Origin: Apostichopus californicus | Taxonomy: Eukaryota; Echinodermata; Holothuroidea; Aspidochirotida; Stichopodidae | Direction: 5' to 3' | Length of the DNA: 64,000 bases | Assembly (NCBI GenBank): GCA_020650975.1 | Contig: JAIPMN010000258.1 | Span: forward strand, 1-64,000 | Shown here: piece by piece, positions 1 to 16,200 of the stretch | Numbering within the stretch: the first letter of the stretch is position 1 | Layout of the letters: the number at the start of each line of letters is the position of its first letter | The notes under the pieces: model-generated | The model's input: only the letters and a program-made list of their open reading frames with translations | Databases searched by the model: none | Told to the model about the DNA's origin: nothing | Made by a program: the position numbers and the translations under genes

Positions 1-222
1 CCAGCCTATATGCAACAGACAGTACAGTACACCTAGTACTCAAAAATAACAATAAATAATCAAAACAGTACATGATAATTTTTAGAATAATTAAAAGACA
101 GAAATGTGGGAACTTAAGATTCGTAATACATAGCTTTATATGATACCCAAGCAGACATTCACTGTCCAATCCCTATCATCAAGTAATCACCCTCCTGCAA
201 ACAGATGAAAGATTATAGATAC

Positions 223-4089
<3,867 letters not shown>

Positions 4090-4225
4090 ATGGTTGAAGT
4101 GTTTTCTGATGACTATCGGGACCAAGGGCTAGGAGGCTATGGTGATGTCAATATGAATGACTCTCTCCAAGTTGACCATCCCTCTGGGAATGACCATGAA
4201 TTGACAGATGCCGAATTATTTCCAG
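4090..4225 (+). CDS. CYTH: Cytohesin alternative first coding exon 1a
   Basis: The ATG at 4090 opens 45 codons plus a leftover G before the donor GTAAGAAG. The peptide begins [19 protein letters not shown] and ends [12 protein letters not shown]. It is acidic and Gly/Asp/Asn-rich, with no known domain. The leftover G plus AT of the exon at 48799 gives Asp, so the join reads ELFP-DLTQEEL. It is the most upstream candidate, faces the divergent gene, and sits about 310 bases below a TATA box. Vertebrate cytohesins have only about 9-14 residues before this Asp, so this N-terminus is long. Splicing over 44.6 kb is inferred from phase and position only. Confidence 0.75.
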
Positions 4226-7200
4226 GTAAGAAGACTAAGGCCTACATGTTACCTTAGTAGACTTAGAGAAGTTACCAGCCTAGGTTCTGACCTAGGCCTA
4301 GACCTACAGTAAGTTCTTACTGTACCTAAGTTAGGCCTACTGTATACTACAGATAACAGTACAGAAGAGAGGCTAGACCAAACTTGAGTCAGTGTAACTT
4401 TCAGACTAGGACAGTTACCTTTTAAATTTACCATTGGTCAACTTAGTTTTGTTAGCATCCATAAATAGAGCTCTGCCTGACATTAGACCAGAAAAATGAA
4501 ATGCAGCTAGGCAACATCAAACTCTTCTGATAGCATGGACATGGACAATTTCGGACACCTAAGCCTTAAAACACCCCAAAACTATATCTTCTGGTATAAA
4601 TCACCTGAAAATATACTTGATATGGTGGGAGAAGTGTGTTATATTACGATACACGGCCAAACTTTCTTTCCTGCAAACTATTTTCACGTTGTATTCTAAG
4701 AAGATTCTTTTGATTGTGGAACTGGTATTTCTTTGCTAGAGTATTGCTAATTTTCGGACACACAGTCCCACAGTGTGGCGCTGGTGATAAAATTGGTGGC
4801 GCAGTTGCTCTTTCAGTAATTATAACAGACTTCATAGATCTCCGTCGTTTTATTGACAAATATGTAAGTATTTACTTGCACATGGGTCATTTCGTACTTT
4901 TTGGTGAAATTTGGTTCTTCCTGTAGGTTGTCATGGTGAAATCGTGCATTTCTTAGGGGTGTCCGAAATTGGCAGTGTTCCGAAATTAGCAATACTGACT
5001 ATACTGATAGTATGGACTAAGATGTTAATTTTGAGATTGTAAGAGCACAAATGATATTTTATGTTGTAATGACAAACCCCCTGATATTGCTTCATAACTT
5101 AGTTTTGTCCAACATGATTCCATCAAAATTTTGATCATAGTAAGGTATAATGACATCTAGCCTAGGCCTATAGGCCAAGCTTGTTCTTTAAAGGTCCTGA
5201 GTAAGTAGAACCGTTACTGAGCAAGCCAAAATTCTCTATGTACAATGTTTCTAAAGTTTGTGGAAGGAACCCCCCCCCCCAAGTTTATTACAATTATGTT
5301 GTGTTAGGTCTAGATTACATTTATGAGGTGTAAATTTTTTACTTTCTTCATCTGATGTTGTATCCACTTACAAATCATTGGAGTATCAAACCTTATGTTG
5401 ATGTTATGTTAAACAGTACAGATTCAGGTTTTTCCAGATTATGTATGGTTTTGACAATTTATCCTTCACTGACTTTTTCATGTTTGCTAATAGTAGTTGT
5501 ACCAGAGGTCATTCGTCTTAAACTCCAAAAGTCACAAAGTAGGATTAATATTCGGCATAACTTTTTTTCTAATAGGGTTGTGAATGAGTGGAACGGTTTG
5601 CCTGAGAAAGTATGTGTTTAAGAATGCTTTGGACAAGTACTTTAAAGCATTCTAATCGGGTCTGAGTGTTCGCGTCTTCAGTTTTTTTTCTCTCCTTTAG
5701 GGTCCTTGATGGGGACTTGAGTGTCCCTCCTGATCCTTTTTTTTCTACTAAACTAAACTAATTCCAAGTTTTTATAATCTACATGCTATTCTTTCTTTGT
5801 TCTTATCTTTGGCACCCTTATGAAAAATACCATTGTTTTAAGTGTTATTAACAGATGAGAGAGAATCATCTGGATTTAAAGTACTGTACTGACAAGCAAC
5901 AATAATTATGTTTAAGAATGTCTGCACATGTCTGCACATGTAACTTTGTGGTTACGTTAAATTGCAAGTTACTGCACATTTAGTTTCATCAGAAAAGGAG
6001 GCTACAGTACTGTATGTGTCATTTACCATGCAAAATACCCCACAGTACTTCCAGCTGTAAAGCCTACAGTAAGTACTACAAAAGAAGTAGAACATATGCT
6101 GTTCTGTACACACAGAACATTATACACACAGTAAACATACAGTACTGTTGTGATATGTGAACCCCTTGAGTTACAGTAATATGGAACAAACTTTAAGGGT
6201 CAATGATTAATAAGGTTAAAAGGTAACTTGACTATGAAACTGGAAATGTGGTAAGTTCTGCTGCAAGCAAACCTGTGACACATTGTCCTACAGTAAATCT
6301 TGACAATAAAAGGACACTAAAAAAACCTATTAAATGCTTCCTCAACATGTACTTTTACTATAAATAGGTACAAGTGGCAACTAGTTTCGTTACACAATGG
6401 CATCATTAACTGCATCATTGAACTTTCATTATTTCTATTCTACTGCCATGTTATAATTGATGGTTAGTAAGTTTTGCTATAGTTTAGTGATGGAATATCG
6501 CAGCCATCTATCTCATTGGTTATGGATCATACTGTGTATTCATTTTACATACATGGACACTTTGTACAGCACTTGTCAATATATTTTACATGCTCATTAT
6601 TACACAGTCTTCAATGCTGAATGTTTGAGCATGTCGTAATTACTTTAAACTTGTGCACACAGGTTGCAATTTGATGAATTCCAGATTTTAAACTTCATAG
6701 TGCCCAAGAAGTTATAGTTTACAACTTATATAATTGCTTTAGGAATTTCAGGATGTGAACTGATTAAAAGTAATGATTTTTATGTTAAACTCATAATTTC
6801 CTTAATTGTTACAAGTTCAAAGTACAATAGACTTAATTGCCAAAGTTGCATGTACTGTAATACCAGACATTGACAACAAGAACCTAAGACTCACACTGCT
6901 ATTTATTTAAAAAAAAAGAAGAGTTTTGGTTCATATCTGGGAGTTCCTTTCACAAACATTTTTTAACAATAGTGTCAGCCAGATAACAGAACAAAAAGAA
7001 TTCCGTCTCCATTTGTCACTGCTCAGCTTGTCTGAATATATGCTGTGAACTGCAGCTGTTTGGTTGCTACACTTGATTGCACACAAGTATTATTGAAATC
7101 ATTCAGAAAATAATAAAAGCATTCAATTTTGAAGTATTCAGACTGTGGGCAAAAACCTTCAAATTGGCAAAGGTGATAAATATAGGGACATTGCAAACGA

Positions 7201-10200
7201 CTACTACTGTAAGTGTTTTGAGTTGTATACGTATTAGGTTAGCATTCCAGAAGTTTCAATACCCTCAATAGAAATATAGTAGTGCTGTATCTTTGTCTTA
7301 TTCTCGCTGTCCTTGTTTATTGTTTTGCAGAGTAAAAGGTGTTTCAAAGGGCCTAGGCATTAAGTGAAATATCACAAATGCAGCCCTTTATAGCTTACTG
7401 TTGCTATGCAAAAGTGCCAAATTTTAACACACACATACAGTACACACAAAGCTGTACTGTTTTGATACCATACATTTTCCCTGTATTTATACTTTTAAGA
7501 TAAATATCATCAACCTATTAATTGCTCTGAAAAGCACCAACTGTAAATTGTGCGCTGTCAAAATGTATTCTACATTGTGAATTGTAGCAATTTAACAAAC
7601 AACCCTTTTTACTCCCTGTTGATTCCAGCAGATTATTTCCTTTCGGAAAGAAAATATGTAAAAGTTAAACTATTGGTCAATGTACTTTACTGTTCAGTAC
7701 AGTCTTTCATATTTTTTTTAATACTCTTTAACATACTGTATTTTACCAAATTTTACATGACAGTCATAAAACTGTGCAAGACATGGCTTAGTCCTGGCAC
7801 AAGAAAAACATCCTGCATTTACATCAAGGCTTACATTGCACCGTCAGTGTGTCTCCCTGTTAATGGAAAAAGTACAAATCCGATGGAAAAAAAGTGAAAC
7901 TGTTATAACTATTAGGATTATGTGTGGTGAGAGATTTCTTCTGTACTTGTACAGTATGTTATACCTGTAGGCGAATAAGAATAACACAGGATGTCACAGA
8001 TAGGACTAACTCTTCAATCAACAATTCTTTTAACCTTTGTCAGTTGTGATCCATATATTCATCTTCTTACAACCTTTCTTTCTCTTCTATTTTTGTGGGT
8101 GGTCTGCCATTAGATTATGAAGGGTGAATGGAGAAATTAACTACTGTACGATGTATACACTGTACAGTAGGCCACTGTACAATTCACAGTACACTTGTAA
8201 TAGTGTTAGGGAACCTTAAATATACTGCACTATTTACATGAAGGCCTATACAGTATAGGTTTGATGTAATAGTGTTAGGGAACCTTAAAAATACTGCACT
8301 ATTAAATGAAGTGTGTTTGTTTGTACACAGACTTCTATCTATCATATCATAATATTCAGTATGTATACTACGTTTAATAGTAAACTGTAATTTAAATTTG
8401 TGTATTTAATAATTCTCTTTGCAGTTTTGGCATACTGTATTAGCAGGCAACACCTGTCCCTCCCCTCTCCCCCATCCCCACACAATTCAGATCCATGAAT
8501 TTGGTTTTAAAAGCACTTCAGCTGTGTGGTTGTTGGTTGGATGTTCTGGATGGGTTTAATTTCTTTTTCACCTTTCATTTAATCCTGACAGTTCCCTAAT
8601 TCTAAGAGAATGTTTGATATTTGGCTTACGGGTTGACGATGGTCATTATTGATTGAAATCTCAGCTTGAGCTGAAACATGTTCATTAATTATAGATAGAT
8701 ACTGTAGCGAGAATAATGAATGAAAACATAAATGCCTGACATATACTGTATATAACAGAAAATGGACAGAAATTTCAAAAGTGCAACCAATTGTGAAGAT
8801 TTTCTGCTGCGGGTATTAACTGTATAGTAATAGCTATCAATTGAGAATTAAATCAGAAAAAAAAGAACAGAACTGAGTTATATGACACACAAAAACATAA
8901 ACTAAATAGTGGGAAGCTAATGAGTCAAAAGCAGATTACAGCTCAGCTATTTTGAAGACCTTGGTTAATCAACAAAGGGACATACTGTATCTCAGGATAC
9001 ACAGTGAAATATTTTTAAGTTCCTGTTCCCTATTCTGCTTGTTGGCAAAATAGGCTGCTGTATGGTTTTACACTTATTGGCATGGCTTGCAGTCAATATT
9101 TGGCAATTCATTTCCTTATTATTGCCAGGGGTGTCTCCCTCTGCCAAGGTTCATTGTGATATATACTGTACATATATATATTGTACAGCTTGAAGATTCT
9201 TTCTCGACCCTTGACCTCAGCAGAGCTCTGTAGTACTGTACAGTACAGTAGTTATTTTAGGACATCCCCAACTGATAAGATCCCTCTTGATATCTTGGCA
9301 GATCTTTTGTCCATTGTCTTATCATTGAGTCCTGTTTGTCAAACAACTCTGGGGAATTGTGATACACCAATCCATATGTAAATGAACTGTGAATTTGTAT
9401 TAAATTTGAATTTGAGGAATTAAAATATTAAATCTTGTTCCCCATCTTCTGTCTGACTATATTCTACTGAAAGGGGAGGGCTGGGGGGGGGTCTACAGAA
9501 TGGGAAAGGAGCAGTCCACCAAAACGTTGCCCTCCTACCTTTAGAAACACTTCTCTGACAATGACAATACTGTTTGTTGTACAATACTACCTTTAATCAT
9601 TCAGATACTGTACATCATGATCATATGTTATACATGTATGTAACATTGTTTATGTAATATTGTTTATGTAAGAATCATTTTGTAACATTGTTTATGTCAA
9701 GTTGTTGTGGAAAACAAATAAATGAAAAAAATGGATTGAAATAATCTGTTCATTATCCTCAATACACCCAGAGTGAACAGAATGGCCCAAATGATTAAAA
9801 CGTCTCTACCCAAAGACATGGAGAAGACTCACAGTACTAGACCTCTATATAGTGAACTACAGTGTACATCCATGGATGATGTGAACATCTACTAAGATTT
9901 AAAAAATAAATAAATACATGTTGGGCCTAACTACTGTAGTCCATTTTCTGAGTGAAAAAAAAACCAAAATTGAAAATAGAAGTTCCTTTCACCAGCGATC
10001 ACAATATCAATGATTACTTGGAAACGAAGTTGACCCGTCATTTTGTGTACCTAAACCTTGTGTGAAGTCTTACGGATTCAGAAGTACATGTACTTACTGT
10101 ACTCTGAGCTGCAAGTCTTTGGAATCAGTTACAGTACCAGACCATCTTCGAACTTGTTCAAAATATCAACTTTGAAGCATTTACTGAAGACTATTTTTTT

Positions 10201-13200
10201 CTGTTCTGCATTCAATGTTGATGCTTTCCACTTTGTGAAGCGCCATGAGCAGTTACTTGTTTCCTGTATTGGCGCTATATAAATCTACATTATTATTGCT
10301 ATTTTCATTAAACATGTTAGGTATTAATACTCTACCAATGCACCGTTGTACTCCATCCAGCTAAGCATGAAACTGTAGAAAGGTTATAAAGTTTAAATAA
10401 TTGTTACCTTCAAATGCTAACTAAACTAAATGGTGACAATTTACTTGTCCAATTTTGATGTAAAATGTCATTTTATTGATTATTTCAGTAGGTTATACAT
10501 GATGTGAATTGTTTATGAATCATGGTAAGTTAGCAACTTTTTAGGTATATAAAAGCGTACTGTCGTTACATTATGTGATGGAGAAAACGTAGTTTAATGC
10601 CCGGTGAATGGCTATCATGTACGTACCACGCCAGTACTTCTAGTAGTACAGTACTGCTCTTAATTCCCAAAACACTACTTGTTAATGTTGCAGCATGTGT
10701 TTTTTACATACCTTGCCCTCATTTGATGTTGATCATACAATAATTCTCACATCCATGGATGCGTAGTCGCAGCAAAGTAGAAATCCTGTGTTTCTTGAAC
10801 AGCGCTGCCGCTGCATAAAATAATGTCCGTTTAAGCCAGTGCTTTTGTCATTTCTGCTGCAGTAAATGTTGCCGAATAACGAGTACGTTAACGGAAGTCG
10901 TTCTGCTGCAGTAAAGACTGTCCCATAATGAGTGAGATTTACGTTAGTCCTCATTTGTCAATAGTATTGCCGCATAGTTTGTTTTATTCTTTCTTGGTCA
11001 TTATTTGACTGTAAATATTGCCGCATAATGACAACGTCTTTTTGTGAACTTATTATGCGGCCGTGAACACTGCACAATAAAGACAATATGATTTTTGTCC
11101 GAAATGGCGACCTTTCTGTGACAGCTGACAGACTGCCCAATAAAAATTCAAGCCTTGGTCATTATGCTGTGCAAAAAAAACCTCATATAAATGACTTGTA
11201 ATTGTTTTTCTCATGATGTGACACAAAATTTACTACTGTAGAAAGGAGTAAAAGCTGCATAAAAAGTTACTGAATAATGTCCGTTTTGGTGTTCCATACT
11301 CCTACAGTGTACATGTTTCTTGGCAAGCCTTTTATAATCTTTCTACATTTTCTTGGACCAAAAGGTAAGAACTGGGTAGTACAGTAGGAGGGACAATCAG
11401 GAAAGACTCCTTAAAAAAAAATTGTCCTGATGTAATTAACTCTAGTACAAAGAATTTATACAGTAGTTCTATAGAATTTATAGTTCGTTGAAAAATGGTG
11501 AATTCGTTATCTTTGCCGGTCGCGTGTCTATCAGGAAATTATTGGTATCATGAAACTTCCACTCTAATATCATTCTTGGAATTAATACCATTAAATTACA
11601 TTACTTTGACTTTTAAAGATCCTTCTGCCCTTTGTTCAAAATTTGTATAGATCAGTATCTCTGTCAGTGGAGTTTGTGGCATTTAATATGGGGCTGTCTT
11701 TCCTCTGAACTTCCTGGAAAATGTTCACTTCGTGCGTGCATGGGCGCCCCTTAACTCCCTCCACCTTGCCCGGAATTATGTAACATTAGTCAATGCCATA
11801 CAGTGCAGGTGTACAGTGGACATGTGCGATCCGTTACCAAATGTAAACGGGGATTGTTGACCCTATCGTTTTCCGTTTCTCGTTTGACCTGGACTGTTTA
11901 TCTCATCAGATTGCTATCGGAGTATCCTTTGCTTAACAGGCAGGTTGTTCCTCGGTTTCCTGATGGGATACATGATTGCAACAATTCACTCTGACCCCGT
12001 CAGACAAAAATGCCTTTCTTTGTAAAAAATTCATTCATTGAACTTTAGGCAACAATTTCAAGAATCCACACAGTGTCATACTGTAAACTTCTTTAACACT
12101 CTCAGGACAGGTTTATGTTTTGGTCGTAACTTTCGAACTTATCAAGGGAAATTACCTCGGATATTTTGACTTTTCTCATCAAGGTATGTTATATTTCTTT
12201 GTTTCTCCCGGCACCAGTTAATTACGAAGTACTTTTTTCCCCTTCCTCTTCTACGAGTTACAGTGATTTTGAAAACGTGTTTTGACTGGTATTGTCATTA
12301 CTGTAGTTTCAAACCAGTTCTAAGTATGACATGCAGGGTACAGTAGATCAAATCGGGTAAATCACTTTTCAATGTCACCTACTAACATTTTGATTTTCTT
12401 TTAATGGAGGAAATGTTTGGATCGCCGTGGTTTCCTTTACTGTTTCTGATTTTTTCCCCATGTTTGGAGGTACTATAGTTTTGTAAATATGACATTTCTG
12501 AAGTGATGTTGTGAAAGTTTGTAACATAAAAAATAGGATCTGTAAACCCACCACATCAGCTGGAGACCAATTTGAAATTCTATTTACAAAGTATATTGTC
12601 TTACTGTAAAGTACATCAATGAGAATACAGTTGAAGTTAACTGTAAACCACAAAGTAGACAGTGCGGAGTTTAGACCTTTGAGGGCCCGGGGCACTTCAT
12701 GTCCGTTGGACCCCTCGTATACAGAACTTGAAATGCACGGCAAATGACCTAATTTACACATCAAAGTCACAGTATTGCTTTTAAATTAGAACTGACAAGT
12801 AATTCTGTACATGGAAAGGTTAAATGAGTTATACAGTATATATACTAAGTAGTTACATGGGTACATGTAAATACATGCCAGCAAACGACAGTAGATTTTT
12901 AGGTAGAAGATATGATTTTTTTCTTTTTCAATAAAAGAAACTAATGTTTAATTATGATATTTTTGGTATAGATGGGGGCGCTGGGGCAGTTGGCCCCTTT
13001 TGCCCCTCTATAAATTGGGCATTGCATATTGAATGGTGAATCAAAAGAAAGTAAGTTTGATGTTCATAGTACTATACGTATTTAAAAAATTCCTATGAGA
13101 CTTGTTAATAAATTTACTATAGGAAAGCTAGGTTTATAATTGGAAACAACTTTCACAAGTTTGGGTATATCTGAACAGTATAGGGACATGTACAGGATTG

Positions 13201-16200
13201 TAACATTGATGACATGTACAGGATTGTAACATTGATGACATGTACAGGATTGTAACATTGATGACATGTACAGGATTGTAACATTGATTGGCTAAGTGCA
13301 GTACAGTTCCATATAGTCTCATCTACAGCACTGTATACCTAACCAAGGTATATTAAGCTTGGATAATACAGTAGTACAGCAAGCTACTTGCTGGTTTAAA
13401 GTTTCTTCAAAACATTAAAAAGCAAGAAATCTAAGAACTTGTAGGAGCTTTTACACTGTCAGTTCATACCAGTTTGGTCTTCACCAGAATATCAGCCACA
13501 CTTGATGAACATTGTGAAATACACATTTTATATATAATTTTACTATTTCTGAAAAAAAAAAAATCAGAAGCTACTTCACAATAATATTTTTAATTATTAT
13601 TGTAAACCTGTCTAAGCCTAATTAAATAAGTTTCCATTAAATCTGTCGATTTTTATTTCACTAACTGACAGTTTCTGTGTAGTATTGATGTTCATCAGAG
13701 GGAGCCATTTCTCTTACCCTGATCCGTGGCGGAGCGTCCATACAGTCAGAGGGGGCGGATGCCCCCCTGACAGACTCAAATGGACTGCTGGCGCCCTTTT
13801 CAGCTTTTTACCACTTTTTACTTATTCGCAATTATTGACTTTTTTATTGCGCTCTCAGCCACTCAAATACCTATTGACATTTGTCACATTTTGTTGGTGT
13901 AATTTTCTGACAAAATGGTGATGACACCTACTTATTTATTTTTCGTTTATCTGCAAATTAGCAAGGCCCGGAAAGGGTCATTTCCTGCGATCTTTGGAGT
14001 ATCTTTACTCAAAAAATTCTGTACGCTCCGCGCCAACCAGGGGTGGCGCTACGCTTAAACAGTGTCGAAAGCGCCCCTACACACCATTCTCGCCCCCCCC
14101 TGACCAATACCCCTAGCTTCGCCACTGACCCTGATACTGAACACCACAAAGTTCTGCAGTGCATTGACCTATTGGAGTAGGCTTTCTGGCATCATTTGAA
14201 TTTAGGACATATTTTAGAGCCTGCCCCTGTCTCTTACACTTGAATTGTTCTTGTGCTAATTGCTTCCTGCATTTGGTGGAGGGATTTTGTCTTAAAACAA
14301 AAAGGGGAAAAGTTGAGATTTAATGGCTTTCAGCAGTTGAATCCACCAAATACCAACTTTTTCTAAGTGTTTTATTGTTTAAGAAACCACTAACTTGTCA
14401 CCCCTTGAGGAAATTGGTTTGTTAATTTATGATTTTCAAGATCAAAGTTTCTTCTTTACCATAGTGCGTTACTGTTCCCAAGAGGAAAGAGATATGTTTT
14501 TACTTGGGGCAAAGATTGTTTATTTTAGAAAGACATAGGAAGAGGGATTTTGACAGTTTTTTTGAATGGTTTCCTAATTTATACTTAGAATGCATGACAC
14601 ATTGAAACACACAGGTTTCGCATGTCTATAGCAATTCTAATAGGGTATGACTTTGCAATACTACTATGGTACATGGTAGACAATACTGAATTATTAAAAT
14701 ATATCCCAATAATGTTTGCAGTAATAGCCTCCAAAATCAGCTGCTATTTCTGCTGTTGAGTTTATGTCCAGACGGGAGGGGGGGGGGTGACCATAAAATA
14801 GATAAACATAACAGGGAAAGTAGGCCATCGTTCAGTTCACATCAATTGCACAATTGAAAGAAGGAAGTGAGGATAAAAACTAAACATGGTGCTTTTACAT
14901 TTTCTTATTTCTTATACATGTACTCGATGGAAATCTTTATTCTGTGTACTGTATCTGCAGGAAATGGAACCGTTTTTTTTGTTTCACATTATGCAACAGT
15001 AATGCCATCACAGGTGTTCACTGTACATGCAAAGTATGAATACCCAGTGTAGTGTTGTACACCTGATTGGTAATTAAAGTGCGCCCCCTGTTGAGGGTTT
15101 CATGCCAAGTGCTGAAGGTGTGTGCTGTCTTTTCCAAACACTCTGGAGAACACAGACACTGTGCATCACATGAATAGATTCTTGAATTTACAGAACTTTC
15201 TCTTCTAGTTTATTTCCAGTTTTTTTATTTTTCAGTTTTTCTCATGTGTCTTTCTCTGTCTCTCTTTCAACGTTTGTATTATTCTTACTCATGAATTTTG
15301 AGCTTTCATCTTGGATTGCTCTCCCGTAATTAAAAAGAAAATGTCCACCTTTTTTTCTTAAAACATGTTCCTTAATAAAGTTCAAGGTTTATTACTGTAT
15401 ATGTATGTACTGTGTACGTAGCTAGTGGAAAGTATTATAATGATGTAATTTAAAATAAAATTCTGTGACACTTGTTTTTGACTGAGAGATGTTATCTTTT
15501 CCTGTATTCACTCTAATTAAAGGGTGTTTTGTTTCCATATGTACTAGGAGAACAAAATGGAGCAGCCACGCCTAGTTCCTACCACATACATAGAGGCAAG
15601 CATAACTGCACACACTACACCCCTTGTGTAAGAATCTGTTAAAGGAATACACTCAATGGGTTGTACCCTGTTTGTATTTGGTTTCTAGCGTTTAAAACAA
15701 ACATTTATATATCAGGGCTGTACTGTATGTGGTCACCTTGGTGCCTTTTCTACAGTGAGTGATGTGTATTGCCTGAATTGTTTATTTCTCTCTCTCTAAA
15801 GTAGGTTCTGTAACTTCTCCACGCAGTACCTTGAATATTTTGTTAGCCAAGTTCTTCCAAACACAGTACTTTGAATATTTTTGTTCCTGTCAAAAGTTTT
15901 GGAATTCAAACTCTCAACCTGTGTGATTTTCAAAGTCTTCCTTTAAAATATCCACCTTTCCAAGGTCACCTTTAAAAAACTTGAGGAATGACAATAGATT
16001 CCTGTGTTCTGGAGTGCGGTGTCCTCATTAAAATTGTCGAAGTGACCACTCACTCAGTGTAGGAGGGAAGTGGTGTGTGTCATCCCCAGGTTTTGTGTTC
16101 CTTCCTTGTGACAATGCCTTTTATTATTGTGGTTTTTCCAAGATAATTCGTACATGTTTAGAACACTCATCATCTATCTAGTCTTGATCTCTACCACAGA

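Noticed and set aside
8618-8690. Second hammerhead-like sequence (TGATTGA ... GCTGAAACATG)
   Set aside because: The stem between the two boxes is poor and the core boxes differ at several positions.
12375-12770. 131-residue minus-strand frame
   Set aside because: No recognisable motif, and it lies within a long intron on the opposite strand with no supporting splice sites.
13082-13322. Minus-strand frames with repeated [13 protein letters not shown] words
   Set aside because: They are translations of the 26-bp minisatellite.
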